Assembly (NCBI RefSeq): GCF_030263935.1
Contig: NZ_CP127162.1
Location: 1,373,501 to 1,437,500 of the forward strand
Direction of reading: 5' to 3'
Origin: Paenibacillus polygoni
GTDB taxonomy: Bacteria; Bacillota; Bacilli; Paenibacillales; Paenibacillaceae
Length of the DNA: 64,000 bases
In this document: positions 9,287 to 17,501 of the stretch, piece by piece
Numbering within the stretch: position 1 is the stretch's first letter
Layout: every line of letters starts with the position of its first letter
Notes under the pieces: generated by a model
The model's input: only the letters and a program-made list of their open reading frames with translations
Databases searched by the model: none
Told to the model about the DNA's origin: nothing
Translations under genes and position numbers: made by a program

Positions 9287-9635
9287 GATAATCCTCCTTG
9301 AAGAGTGTGAGTCTCCACAACTCCTGTGTTAGTTAATCACGGGTAAACTTTGATACCTCATCGTACTTTGAAAGCCTTTCCTATATTGTCAAAATCCATA
9401 TCTAGTATCTTATGAATAACCTTGGTCATTTGCTTTTATAAACGTACGATGTTGCATCGTGAAAGTGCTATCATTTGATTGCGTTTTCAGTATATAGTGC
9501 AACCGTTTGCCCTGTCAACCCAAAAAAAGAACAATCTCGTATTCGACTTCTCAGGATACTTTATGAAAAGCAGCTTGATGCTGATCAAATGCGTGATCAT
9601 TCTTTTTGGGTGGCGTAAGGAAATTTTGCAATCCT
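9287..9635. other. Intergenic region between malR and malP
   Basis: This 349-base stretch holds the malP promoter and operator (9489-9518), about 195 bases of malP leader, and the 3' flank of malR. The leader contains the inverted repeat ACGATG-TTG-CATCGT (9446-9460), which could be a further regulatory site or a small hairpin. I see no clear intrinsic terminator for malR and no small gene. Confidence 0.5.
9489..9518 (-). promoter_or_regulatory. malP promoter with LacI-type operator in its spacer
   Basis: On the minus strand TTGACA (9518-9513) and TATACT (9494-9489) are separated by 18 bases, a near-consensus sigma-A promoter. The 12-base box GCAACCGTTTGC (9499-9510) fits the GCAANCGNTTGC operator of MalR-type LacI repressors and lies wholly within the spacer. 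Bound repressor would block RNA polymerase directly. The predicted transcript starts near 9482. Confidence 0.78.
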
Positions 9636-10664
9636 TTAGGCCGTAGTATTCTCCATTGTTTTGCGCTGAGAAGAAGCACGCTCGACAATTCGGTGGGGGA
9701 CAAGGATATGTTTCGTCATTTCTTTGGGATCTAAAATTTTCTCAATGAGACTTTTTGCTGCTTGATATCCCAATGTAAAAATATCGATGTCGACCGAGGT
9801 AAGCGGGGGATTCAACATCTCAGCAATACGAAGATTATTAAAACTTACTAGAGAGCAATCCTCTGGCAGAGAAAAGCCCATCTGACTCAGCATCGTTTGC
9901 AGAGGGAGAGCATACATATCGTCGCCGACGATAATGGCAGTTGGCCGGGTAGGCAGCGTAAAGAGTGAATCTAAATCTGCATTAGTAAAACTAGAGTCCA
10001 GAATATAGGAATCATCGGCATAGAGGACGGCATCATGCAATGCTTCTCGGTATCCGCGCACCCTTTCTTTATGAACCGTGCGGCTTACATCTGCTCCCAC
10101 ATAAGCGATGTACTTATGACCAAGCTCTATAAGGTATTGGGTTACGTCTTTACCCGCTTGGAAGTTGTCATTATCTACATGAGTGGTTTCATTTACATAT
10201 TGCTGCGGTTTACCAATGACGGTATAAGGAATTTTCTCGTTATGGAGATAATCAACTACCGGGTCTTCTGATTTAGAGTAGAGGATAATGAAGCCATCCA
10301 CCCGGTTGGCTCTTGTCATCATTTTGACACGATCAAGCAGTTCTTCATCGGTTCTTGCTGTGACAATGGCCATCGTAAAATTTTTCTCATTTGCAAGCTC
10401 ACTGATTCCTCGAATACTTTCTAGAAAGAATGGATTTTGAAAAATAGCAACATCTGCATCTGGCATGATGATTCCGATCGATTGCGTCATCTTGTTCGCC
10501 AAGCTTTGTGCGGAGAAATTAGGTTCGTATCCAAGCGCTTTCATTTCTTTTCGTACTCTGGCCTTTGTTGCTTCGCTGATCTTGGGACTGTCCTGTATAA
10601 CACGAGATACAGTGGAGGTAGCCACATTCGCACGCTTTGCAATATCTTTAATAGTTACTGCCAT
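9636..10664 (-). CDS. malR: LacI-family transcriptional regulator, probable maltose repressor
   Basis: The 342-residue protein has an N-terminal LacI helix-turn-helix (ITIKDIAKRANVATSTVSRV, residues about 4-23), the hinge helix (NFSAQSLANKMTQSIGIIMP, about 54-73) and a periplasmic-binding-protein-like sensor domain to the C-terminus. The recognition helix type (VATSTVSR) belongs to the group that binds GCAANCGNTTGC boxes, and such boxes occur in the promoters on both sides of the gene. Gene order (pgmB, malP, malR, divergent malT-mapP) makes it the local maltose repressor. The inducer is presumably maltose; this is inferred. AAAGGAGCG precedes the ATG. Confidence 0.88.
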   Translation of the reverse strand: MAVTIKDIAKRANVATSTVSRVIQDSPKISEATKARVRKEMKALGYEPNFSAQSLANKMTQSIGIIMPDADVAIFQNPFFLESIRGISELANEKNFTMAIVTARTDEELLDRVKMMTRANRVDGFIILYSKSEDPVVDYLHNEKIPYTVIGKPQQYVNETTHVDNDNFQAGKDVTQYLIELGHKYIAYVGADVSRTVHKERVRGYREALHDAVLYADDSYILDSSFTNADLDSLFTLPTRPTAIIVGDDMYALPLQTMLSQMGFSLPEDCSLVSFNNLRIAEMLNPPLTSVDIDIFTLGYQAAKSLIEKILDPKEMTKHILVPHRIVERASSQRKTMENTTA

Positions 10665-10698
10665 AAATCAACGCTCCTTTACTATATTCCTTTGTTAT

Positions 10699-10727
10699 AT
10701 CATACACACCCCTTGGCAAATGAACAA
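10699..10727 (-). promoter_or_regulatory. malR: Predicted malR promoter
   Basis: On the minus strand TTGTTC (10727-10722) and TATGAT (10704-10699) are separated by exactly 17 bases, about 35-60 bases upstream of the malR start codon. Confidence 0.6.
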
Positions 10728-10767
10728 CGTCTGAACTAAGGGTTTACATCACATTTTAAAAAAAGGG

Positions 10768-10797
10768 TTGCAAAATGAAAGCGATATTATTTATAAT
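10768..10797 (+). promoter_or_regulatory. Predicted malT-mapP promoter
   Basis: TTGCAA (10768-10773) and a consensus TATAAT (10792-10797) are separated by 18 bases. The predicted start is near 10804, immediately at the first operator box, leaving a leader of about 240 bases before malT. Confidence 0.7.
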
Positions 10798-10803
10798 GTT
10801 CTT

Positions 10804-10835
10804 GCAACCGATTGCACAGAATTGCACCATGTTGC
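10804..10835 (+). promoter_or_regulatory. Tandem LacI-type operator boxes at the malT start site
   Basis: GCAACCGATTGC (10804-10815) matches GCAANCGNTTGC. A weaker copy GCACCATGTTGC (10824-10835) lies exactly 20 bases further on, two helical turns, so two repressor dimers could bind on one DNA face. They cover the predicted transcription start. Confidence 0.65.
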
Positions 10836-10878
10836 AAATCCATCAATTGAATCCCTGTCAAATTTAAAACAGCAAAAG

Positions 10879-10892
10879 TGTAAACGCTTAAG
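10879..10892 (+). promoter_or_regulatory. cre-like box in the malT leader
   Basis: TGTAAACGCTTAAG matches 12 of 14 positions of the CcpA consensus TGWAANCGNTNWCA, with both mismatches at the last two bases. It lies about 75 bases after the predicted start, a position at which CcpA acts as a roadblock. Confidence 0.5.
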
Positions 10893-11045
10893 AAAAACGG
10901 CTGAAAATTAGTTTCTGTATTTTAACTTTGTAATCGTTTTATGTAAGGGATTTCTGTATGCGATATCAATTCCAATTATGCTAAATGGGGAATCATAATG
11001 GATGAAGCGAAGGTTGCGAAATAATAGGAACATGAGGTACTCATT

Positions 11046-12713
11046 ATGAAAAAATTATTGTCTTTTGAGTTCTGGCAAAAGTTTGGTAAAGCACTCCTTG
11101 TAGTTGTTGCGGTTATGCCAGCAGCCGGTATTATGATTTCACTGGGTAAAGTAATCGCCATGTTCGGGGGAGATCTTTCATTCCTAGTGACCGCAGGCGG
11201 GGTTATGGAAAATCTCGGTTGGGGAATTATCAACAATCTTCACATACTATTTGCAGTTGCTATTGGTGGTTCTTGGGCGAAAGAGCGTGCAGGGGGAGCT
11301 TTTGCTGCACTAATCGCTTTTATCTTAATTAATATTACGACAGGAACGATTCTTGGCGTAAGCAGTGACATGCTCACACAAGAGGGAGCAACGACAACGA
11401 CTTTATTCGGTCAGGAAATTCTAGTATCGGGCTACTTTACTTCCGTACTAGGAGCACCAGCACTGAACATGGGTGTTTTTGTCGGTATCATCTCTGGTTT
11501 CCTCGGAGCTGTCGTCTTTAATAAATATTATAATTATCGTAAACTGCCGGAAGCATTAGCTTTCTTTAACGGTAAACGTTTTGTACCTTTCGTAGTCATT
11601 CTATGGTCTGCTATTATTGCCGTTGTGATGTCTGCCGTATGGCCTTTTGTACAAACAGGAATTAATGGCTTTGGTAAATGGCTTGCTGCTTCGGGAGATA
11701 CAGCACCGTTTATGGCACCGTTCTTATATGGTACGCTAGAAAGAGTACTTTTACCTTTCGGTCTGCATCATATGTTAACAATTCCAGTTAACTACACAGA
11801 GCTTGGAGGCATCTATACCGTATTAACTGGGGCGAATGCGGGCGGAACAGTAGCTGGACAAGATCCACTCTGGCTTGCATGGGCAAGTGACCTTGCTAAC
11901 TTGAAAGGAACAGATCCAGCAGCATATCAGCAGCTTATTTCCACAGTTACTCCTGCACGTTTTAAAGTAGGACAAATGATCGCAGGAGCCGGTATTTTGA
12001 TGGGTATTGCGCTTGCTATGTATCGCCGTGTAGATAAAGATAAACGTTCCAAATATAAATCAATGTTCCTGTCCGCAGGTTTGGCTGTATTTTTGACAGG
12101 GGTAACTGAGCCGCTTGAGTTTATGTTTATGTTTGCTGCACCATTATTGTACGGTGTATACGCAGTCATTACGGGTCTTGCTTTTGGTATGGCAGATTTA
12201 ATTCATCTGCGTCTTCATTCCTTCGGTATGATCGAATTATTAACACGGATCCCGTTATCAATTAATGCCGGGCTTGTCGCAGATATTATTAACTTTGTTA
12301 TTACAACTGCTGTATTCTTTGGAGCATCGTACTTTATTTCTTACTTTATGATTGGCAAATTTAAATTGGCTACACCAGGCAGACTTGGGAACTATACAGA
12401 TGAGGAGTCTGATAAAGCAGATGAGGATGCTGGTTCTGCACCTGCTTCTCAAACCGTAGCTGCGGATGCAGGAGAGGAAGATCTTCCTTCTAAAATCATT
12501 ACTATTCTCGGCGGACCACAAAATATTGTCGATGTAGATGCATGTATGACTCGTCTGCGGATTACAGTGAATAACGTGGATGCTGTGGGTAATGAAGAAG
12601 AATGGAAGAAACTTGGAGCACTCGGGCTGATCAAGAAAGATAATGGAATTCAAGCGATCTATGGACCGAAAGCAGATGTACTGAAATCCGATATTCAAGA
12701 CAGACTAGGGTGA
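11046..12713 (+). CDS. malT: PTS maltose transporter, EIICB
   Basis: The 555-residue protein imports and phosphorylates a sugar at the membrane. Residues 1 to about 430 form the EIIC channel (glucose-family fold; signatures MPAAGIMISLGK, NLHILFAVAIG, GLHHMLTIPVNYTELGG and TEPLEFMFMF). After an acidic, Ala-rich linker, EIIB (about 473-555) carries the phospho-cysteine in VDACMTRLRITV, Cys500 by my count. There is no EIIA domain, so phosphate must come from an EIIA encoded elsewhere. Position next to mapP and opposite malP-pgmB-malR matches the Enterococcus maltose locus, which supports maltose as substrate. A weak GAGGT site precedes the ATG; mapP follows seven bases after the stop. Confidence 0.88.
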   Translation: MKKLLSFEFWQKFGKALLVVVAVMPAAGIMISLGKVIAMFGGDLSFLVTAGGVMENLGWGIINNLHILFAVAIGGSWAKERAGGAFAALIAFILINITTGTILGVSSDMLTQEGATTTTLFGQEILVSGYFTSVLGAPALNMGVFVGIISGFLGAVVFNKYYNYRKLPEALAFFNGKRFVPFVVILWSAIIAVVMSAVWPFVQTGINGFGKWLAASGDTAPFMAPFLYGTLERVLLPFGLHHMLTIPVNYTELGGIYTVLTGANAGGTVAGQDPLWLAWASDLANLKGTDPAAYQQLISTVTPARFKVGQMIAGAGILMGIALAMYRRVDKDKRSKYKSMFLSAGLAVFLTGVTEPLEFMFMFAAPLLYGVYAVITGLAFGMADLIHLRLHSFGMIELLTRIPLSINAGLVADIINFVITTAVFFGASYFISYFMIGKFKLATPGRLGNYTDEESDKADEDAGSAPASQTVAADAGEEDLPSKIITILGGPQNIVDVDACMTRLRITVNNVDAVGNEEEWKKLGALGLIKKDNGIQAIYGPKADVLKSDIQDRLG

Positions 12714-12720
12714 TGAAATT

Positions 12721-13542
12721 TTGAGAATATTAACACTGAACACACATTCATGGATCGAAGAAAATCAGCTTGAGAAAATAGAGCAGCTTGCTCATTTTAT
12801 AAACGAGCATGATTTTGATGTGATTGCACTTCAGGAAGTCAATCAATCCATGCAGGAAGAAGCACTTCCTGCTTCGGAAATGAACTATTTCTTCGAAGCG
12901 GAAGAGAATACGATTGTTAGAGCAGATAATTACGCTTATGTCCTTCGTAAACAGCTTCAAACTGAGTATTACTGGACCTATATACCTGTCCATGTCGGCT
13001 TTGCTAAATACGACGAAGGACTAGCTATTCTGTCCAAGACACCGATTAAAGAAGCGTTCGGTGCTTACGTATCGAATATGCGGGATTATACTAATTTCCG
13101 TACACGCAAACTGCTGGGAATCAAAACGGAAAACTCCGGTAAGGATACCTGGTTCGTGAATGGCCATTATAACTGGTGGCATGATGAAGAGGAACCATTC
13201 AAACCTCAGTGGAAATATTCGCTTGCTGTGCTGGACAAGTATGTTGGTTCTCTGCCTGCCTTTATTATGGGAGATTTCAACAATGCAGCTCACATTGAAG
13301 GCGAAGGTTATTCCCTGGTGACAGAGAGTGGATGGCATGATTGTTATGAGCTTGCAGCTCAGAAAGATGACGGATTCACGGTGGTTAAGGCAATTGCAGG
13401 ATGGGAAGATAATAAGCAGAAACTGCGAATCGATTATGTCTTTTCCAATCAGAAAATCCCTGTCCAATCTTCAAAAGTCGTACTGAATGGAACCGAAAGC
13501 CCTGTGGTGTCAGATCATTTTGGTATCGCTGTTGAAATCTAA
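12721..13542 (+). CDS. mapP: Maltose 6'-phosphate phosphatase, EEP superfamily
   Basis: The 273-residue protein has the endonuclease/exonuclease/phosphatase fold: LTLNTHSW at the N-terminus, ALQEVNQ with the metal-binding Glu (about residue 40), NGHYNWWHDEEEPFKPQW mid-protein, GDFNNAA, and the closing VSDHFGI. In Enterococcus faecalis a phosphatase called MapP removes the phosphate from PTS-imported maltose 6'-phosphate so that maltose phosphorylase can act; as I recall it belongs to this superfamily. Here the gene starts (TTG 12721) seven bases after malT, with AGGGTGATG overlapping the malT stop, so it is translationally coupled. Assignment to maltose 6'-phosphate rests largely on context. 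Confidence 0.8.
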   Translation: MRILTLNTHSWIEENQLEKIEQLAHFINEHDFDVIALQEVNQSMQEEALPASEMNYFFEAEENTIVRADNYAYVLRKQLQTEYYWTYIPVHVGFAKYDEGLAILSKTPIKEAFGAYVSNMRDYTNFRTRKLLGIKTENSGKDTWFVNGHYNWWHDEEEPFKPQWKYSLAVLDKYVGSLPAFIMGDFNNAAHIEGEGYSLVTESGWHDCYELAAQKDDGFTVVKAIAGWEDNKQKLRIDYVFSNQKIPVQSSKVVLNGTESPVVSDHFGIAVEI

Positions 13543-13554
13543 AGTTAACAAGTA

Positions 13555-13597
13555 AATAATCCCACGATCCTGGAAGGAGGATGTGGGATTATTTTTT
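13555..13597. terminator. Terminator after mapP
   Basis: AATAATCCCAC (13555-13565) pairs with GTGGGATTATT (13583-13593), followed by TTTT. The symmetrical A/T flanks could also serve the convergent gene ending at 13615. Confidence 0.9.
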
Positions 13598-13614
13598 GTA
13601 TCAATAGGTTTACA

Positions 13615-15600
13615 TCAAGGGGCTGAACTCGTATTCGTCTCTGCTGACAATATCTCCTGATATAGATCCGTAACTGCTGTGAAGAGCGGGATAGATTTGT
13701 CATCTAGGAAGGAAGAAACGTCAAGGTTTTGATTCCATTTTATTCTTCCTTTATAAGAGATAGGGGTTGTTTTAAAATAAGCAGACATAGCTGTCAGCAG
13801 TTCGCTGCATGCAAGTAGTTCCTCTTTCTTCTCTTTTAATTGCTCATTCCTAATTGCATCAATCGTAAGATAACCCACTTTTTGAACCCGAATCAGGATA
13901 GGAAAGTCTTCTTCCACATGATATGGACGATGGGTAATTTCATTAAAAGCTTGATCATATAAGGTACTGGTTCTTTTTAGCGACCGAAGTACGATATTGG
14001 ACAAGATTTTTATTTCTTGGTTATGGTGTTTTTTAGCATAAGTCTTTAGCAGCTTGGCTTGGGCATCCAAAGCGGCAGCAAAAGTCCGATCCAGCCTTTT
14101 TGAAGCAGAATGAGGTGATAATACAAGCATCCCGGCTAAACCAAGAGAACAACCCAGCAAAATATCTATAATTCTTACATTTACAAAGGCAATCGGTGAA
14201 TCTACCGGATGTGCCAGTGATACGAGCAGAAGAGAGATGGGTGTGATAAATACCGCAGCAAGGGCATAATTCTTGACAGCCAGCGTTTTAATAATGAATT
14301 GCATGATAGCAACACTCAGTACGATCACAATGCTTGTGGATTCTAAGAATAGCAGCAAGGACGCGAGTAATCCTCCTATGCAGGTACCAATCATAAGCTG
14401 AATTCCACGATAAATACTGGCCGTTGCTGTAGCAGCGATCAGGACAGAAGCGCATCCTATGGGAACCCATGAAGGATGCGGTGCCTGGATCATAATCGCT
14501 ACTCCATAAGCAACAAGAACGAGCAGCCCCATTTTCATTGAGGCAGAGAAAATCGTTGTGTAGTGATACAGGCCTCGAATACTCCACCTGGTGCTAATGG
14601 CTTCTTTTAGTGAACGGGTGGACACCTCAAGTTTGGAAGAAGGGTTCTCGGTCGCACCCATCAGGTAAACAAATGCTTCCTGTAAGGCAGGATGAAAATC
14701 ATCATCTTCTTTTATATTGCCGAGAACTTGCCAATCCACAGTCAAAGTGGAAGATCGTTTAGGTAAGGTACGGGCTATCGTTCTCAGCATACGTGGATAG
14801 GCAGCAGGAACCGATATTTGTTGATCTTCGGTAGAAACAAGAGCCCAAAACAGCTGATCCGCCGCCGTTGTAATCTCGTAGATTTGCTGAAGGGAGCGAT
14901 TTTCCTTTCTCCGAGAAATCATACTTTTATAAATTTTCTTTTTCGTTTGCTGAAGAAGTTCTCCCGTCTCCAAGCGAAGAAGCGGATAGTCGCTCGTATT
15001 CAAAGACTCAAGCATCGTTGCGAGTTTTTGGTACAGGGTAGAGAGCATCCTTTTTTCTGGCCCATATCGATGAAACGCTAGAGGGATCATACATAGTAGG
15101 AGTGCAGGAATACCGCCAAGAAGCACAATCAGTCCCCGATAGGCGAATAAACCAGGATCTGCGGGTAGGCTGATTGCCATACCGCATACGAGAACAAACA
15201 TATATCCTGCAGGAAGCAGAACGCCTGATATTCCACACAAAAAAGTAGCTGCTGCACCAATGAAACTAATGGCAGCTGCACTTGCCAGTAACGAAGGAGC
15301 GGCAAGGGTGCCCAGCATAATACTGAAAGCAAGCCCTAACAGAATGCAGCTCAGTTTCACAAAGCGCTGTCTTGCAGTTTCATCCCTCATATATACATTC
15401 ACAAAAGCACCCATGGTTGCCAGCATTCCAAGCCCAGGTTCATGTAAGATGATACCAGTTAGCAGAGGAATGCCGGTGCTAAGCCCCGCAATAACAGCCG
15501 GTCCCCAAGGAACCGGGACTTTATTGATACGAAAAGCTTTTTTTAGATGCTGTGCGATGTAAGTTCTTGTTTTGGGTATTGATTGCTTGTTTGAATCCAA
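13615..15600 (-). CDS. FUSC-family membrane protein (aromatic acid/fusaric acid exporter type)
   Basis: The product has the FUSC duplication: about six N-terminal hydrophobic segments (residues about 20-170), a long soluble helical region (about 190-330), a second cluster of about six membrane segments (about 350-490), and a cytosolic helical tail. This is the architecture of aromatic acid and fusaric acid exporters, which move hydrophobic organic acids out of the cell. The substrate is unknown. The frame is open to a TTG at 15636, but AAAGAGG at about 15618-15613 fits a TTG at 15600 better, giving about 661 residues. It lies between the mapP terminator and the ABC exporter genes on the same strand. 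Confidence 0.82.
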   Translation of the reverse strand: MDSNKQSIPKTRTYIAQHLKKAFRINKVPVPWGPAVIAGLSTGIPLLTGIILHEPGLGMLATMGAFVNVYMRDETARQRFVKLSCILLGLAFSIMLGTLAAPSLLASAAAISFIGAAATFLCGISGVLLPAGYMFVLVCGMAISLPADPGLFAYRGLIVLLGGIPALLLCMIPLAFHRYGPEKRMLSTLYQKLATMLESLNTSDYPLLRLETGELLQQTKKKIYKSMISRRKENRSLQQIYEITTAADQLFWALVSTEDQQISVPAAYPRMLRTIARTLPKRSSTLTVDWQVLGNIKEDDDFHPALQEAFVYLMGATENPSSKLEVSTRSLKEAISTRWSIRGLYHYTTIFSASMKMGLLVLVAYGVAIMIQAPHPSWVPIGCASVLIAATATASIYRGIQLMIGTCIGGLLASLLLFLESTSIVIVLSVAIMQFIIKTLAVKNYALAAVFITPISLLLVSLAHPVDSPIAFVNVRIIDILLGCSLGLAGMLVLSPHSASKRLDRTFAAALDAQAKLLKTYAKKHHNQEIKILSNIVLRSLKRTSTLYDQAFNEITHRPYHVEEDFPILIRVQKVGYLTIDAIRNEQLKEKKEELLACSELLTAMSAYFKTTPISYKGRIKWNQNLDVSSFLDDKSIPLFTAVTDLYQEILSAETNTSSAP

Positions 15601-15707
15601 AATGATATGGCACCTCTTTAGTCTTGGGTAATTCAAGTTAAGTTTTCAGTCAAAAACTCTATTTACCACAAGACCTCGGAGTTTAAACTTGCATCAGTAA
15701 TCATCTA

Positions 15708-17501
15708 TTAGGATACAACTCGTTGAAACTGACTTTGGTACAGCTCATAATAAGGGCCTTTTGCTGCTAATAATTCCTCATGTGTTCCTTGTTCTACAAG
15801 ACGACCCTGCTCAAGGTAAAGAATGGTATCTGCATCTTGAATCGTACTTAGCCGGTGGGCGATAACGAAGCTCGTTCTCCCTTGCATAAGTACCTTCATT
15901 GCCTCCTGAATATGCATTTCGGTTCTTGTATCTACACTGCTTGTGGCCTCATCCAGTATAAGAATATCCGGATCGGCCAGGATGGCTCTCGCGATGGTTA
16001 ACAGCTGCCGCTGTCCATGACTCAGGTTGCTGCCTTCCGTACTAAGCATCGTGTCATATCCCTGAGGGAGTCGTTTAATAAATGTGTCTGCATTCGCGAG
16101 TACAGCCGCTTGTTCTATTTCCTCATCCGTTGCATCCAGTTTACCAAAGCGGATATTTTCCCGAATCGTCCCTGAGAAAACATGGGCATCTTGAAGTACC
16201 ATCCCCATCAGCCTGCGGAGATGATCTTTGTCGATTTGGCGAATGTCCACATCATCAATCGTAATTGCTCCATCCACAATATCGTAGAAACGGGTTAACA
16301 GATTTACGACCGATGTTTTACCTGCTCCCGTGGGTCCAACAAGAGCCACCTTTTCACCTGGATGTGCAGTAAAGCTTATGTTTTGCAAAATAAGTTTATC
16401 CGGATGATAGTGAAAAGACACATCATCGAAACGTACTGCACCTTGTATATTCGTAATCGGTTTTCCATGTTCGCCTTCATGCTCCGTCTTCATATCCATA
16501 ATCTCAAATACTCTCTCTGCACCGGCGACAGCAGATTGAATCAGGTTGTACTGATTTGCAAGTTCAGAGATGGGGCGTCCAAATTGACGAGAGTAACTGA
16601 GGAAACTAACGACAACGCCGACCTGGGTTTGACCCTGGAATACGAGCCAGCCTCCCACAGCCGCAATCAGGGCAAAACTGAGGTTGTTAACGACATTCAT
16701 GAACGGTCCCATCATCCCAGACATCATTTGCGCCTTAATTCCAACCTGATTAAGCCGTTCGCTAATTTCCCTGAAGCGCAGAGTTTCTTTTTCTTCCTGA
16801 CGGTATAATTTCACCACTTTTTGCCCGCTGATCGTTTCTTCAATCATTCCATTGAGATCACCCAGATGCTGCTGTTGTTCCTTGAAATATCTCTTTGTGT
16901 ATTTAGCAATATTTCGGGTTACGACAAGAGCGAGCGGGATACTAATCAGTGCTACTAAAGTAAGCGGTATATCCAAAATTATCATAATTACAAGGGAACC
17001 GATGAGTGTCACGATACTATTCAGCAGTTGAGTAACACTTTGATTAAGCGTACTTGATACATTCTCTATGTCATTTGTTGCACGGCTCATCAGTTCTCCA
17101 GTGCTGCGCTTATCAAAGAATGAAATCGGCAATTTCTGATACTTTGAAAAGAGATCTTTTCTCAGATGAAGCACCGTATTTTGAGAGAGGGCGGTCATAA
17201 TATAGGCCTGCACCCAGGTGACCACCGAACCGAACAAATGAATAGCGAGCATGATCAAGCAGATTTGAATCAGTCCCATATAGTCTCTCGGGATAATATA
17301 ATTATCAATTGTTACCCCAACAAGGTAGGGACCTAGTAGAGCAGTAAGTGAGCTAAGCACAGTGAAAATATAAACCATGAGCAGTGCGGCGCGCTGTTTG
17401 TTTAAGTAATTCCAAAGCCGTTTTATCGTAGGACCCGTATGTTTTGCTCTTACCTTTGGCATTTGATGCACAGGAACTCGGGAACGCATTTGATTAGACA
17501 T
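15708..17501 (-). CDS. ABC exporter half-transporter, consensus-site subunit
   Basis: The 597-residue protein combines a six-helix exporter membrane domain (about 35-325) and an ATPase domain (about 355-590). The ATPase motifs are Walker A GPTGAGKTS, signature LSHGQRQ (second Gly replaced by His), Walker B DILILDE with the catalytic Glu, and H-loop IAHRLST. Together with the upstream gene, which has a degenerate Walker B and H-loop, it forms the typical asymmetric heterodimer (YfiB/YfiC, BmrC/D, TM287/288 type). Such pairs export drugs or lipids. Its ATG overlaps the 3' end of the upstream gene by eight bases (ATGTCTAA), indicating coupling. Confidence 0.9.
   Translation of the reverse strand: MSNQMRSRVPVHQMPKVRAKHTGPTIKRLWNYLNKQRAALLMVYIFTVLSSLTALLGPYLVGVTIDNYIIPRDYMGLIQICLIMLAIHLFGSVVTWVQAYIMTALSQNTVLHLRKDLFSKYQKLPISFFDKRSTGELMSRATNDIENVSSTLNQSVTQLLNSIVTLIGSLVIMIILDIPLTLVALISIPLALVVTRNIAKYTKRYFKEQQQHLGDLNGMIEETISGQKVVKLYRQEEKETLRFREISERLNQVGIKAQMMSGMMGPFMNVVNNLSFALIAAVGGWLVFQGQTQVGVVVSFLSYSRQFGRPISELANQYNLIQSAVAGAERVFEIMDMKTEHEGEHGKPITNIQGAVRFDDVSFHYHPDKLILQNISFTAHPGEKVALVGPTGAGKTSVVNLLTRFYDIVDGAITIDDVDIRQIDKDHLRRLMGMVLQDAHVFSGTIRENIRFGKLDATDEEIEQAAVLANADTFIKRLPQGYDTMLSTEGSNLSHGQRQLLTIARAILADPDILILDEATSSVDTRTEMHIQEAMKVLMQGRTSFVIAHRLSTIQDADTILYLEQGRLVEQGTHEELLAAKGPYYELYQSQFQRVVS

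Larger units (their letters stand above)
10665..11045. other. Divergent malR-malT control region
   Basis: This 381-base region contains opposing promoters, two tandem operator boxes, a cre-like box and a long malT leader; each is listed separately. A tiny reading frame (10998-11024, MDEAKVAK) follows a GGGG run in the leader and could be a leader peptide, but evidence is thin. No riboswitch or antiterminator fold was recognised. Confidence 0.55.

Noticed and set aside
12258..12698. 146-codon frame antisense to malT
   Set aside because: A shadow of the EIICB coding frame, without start signals.
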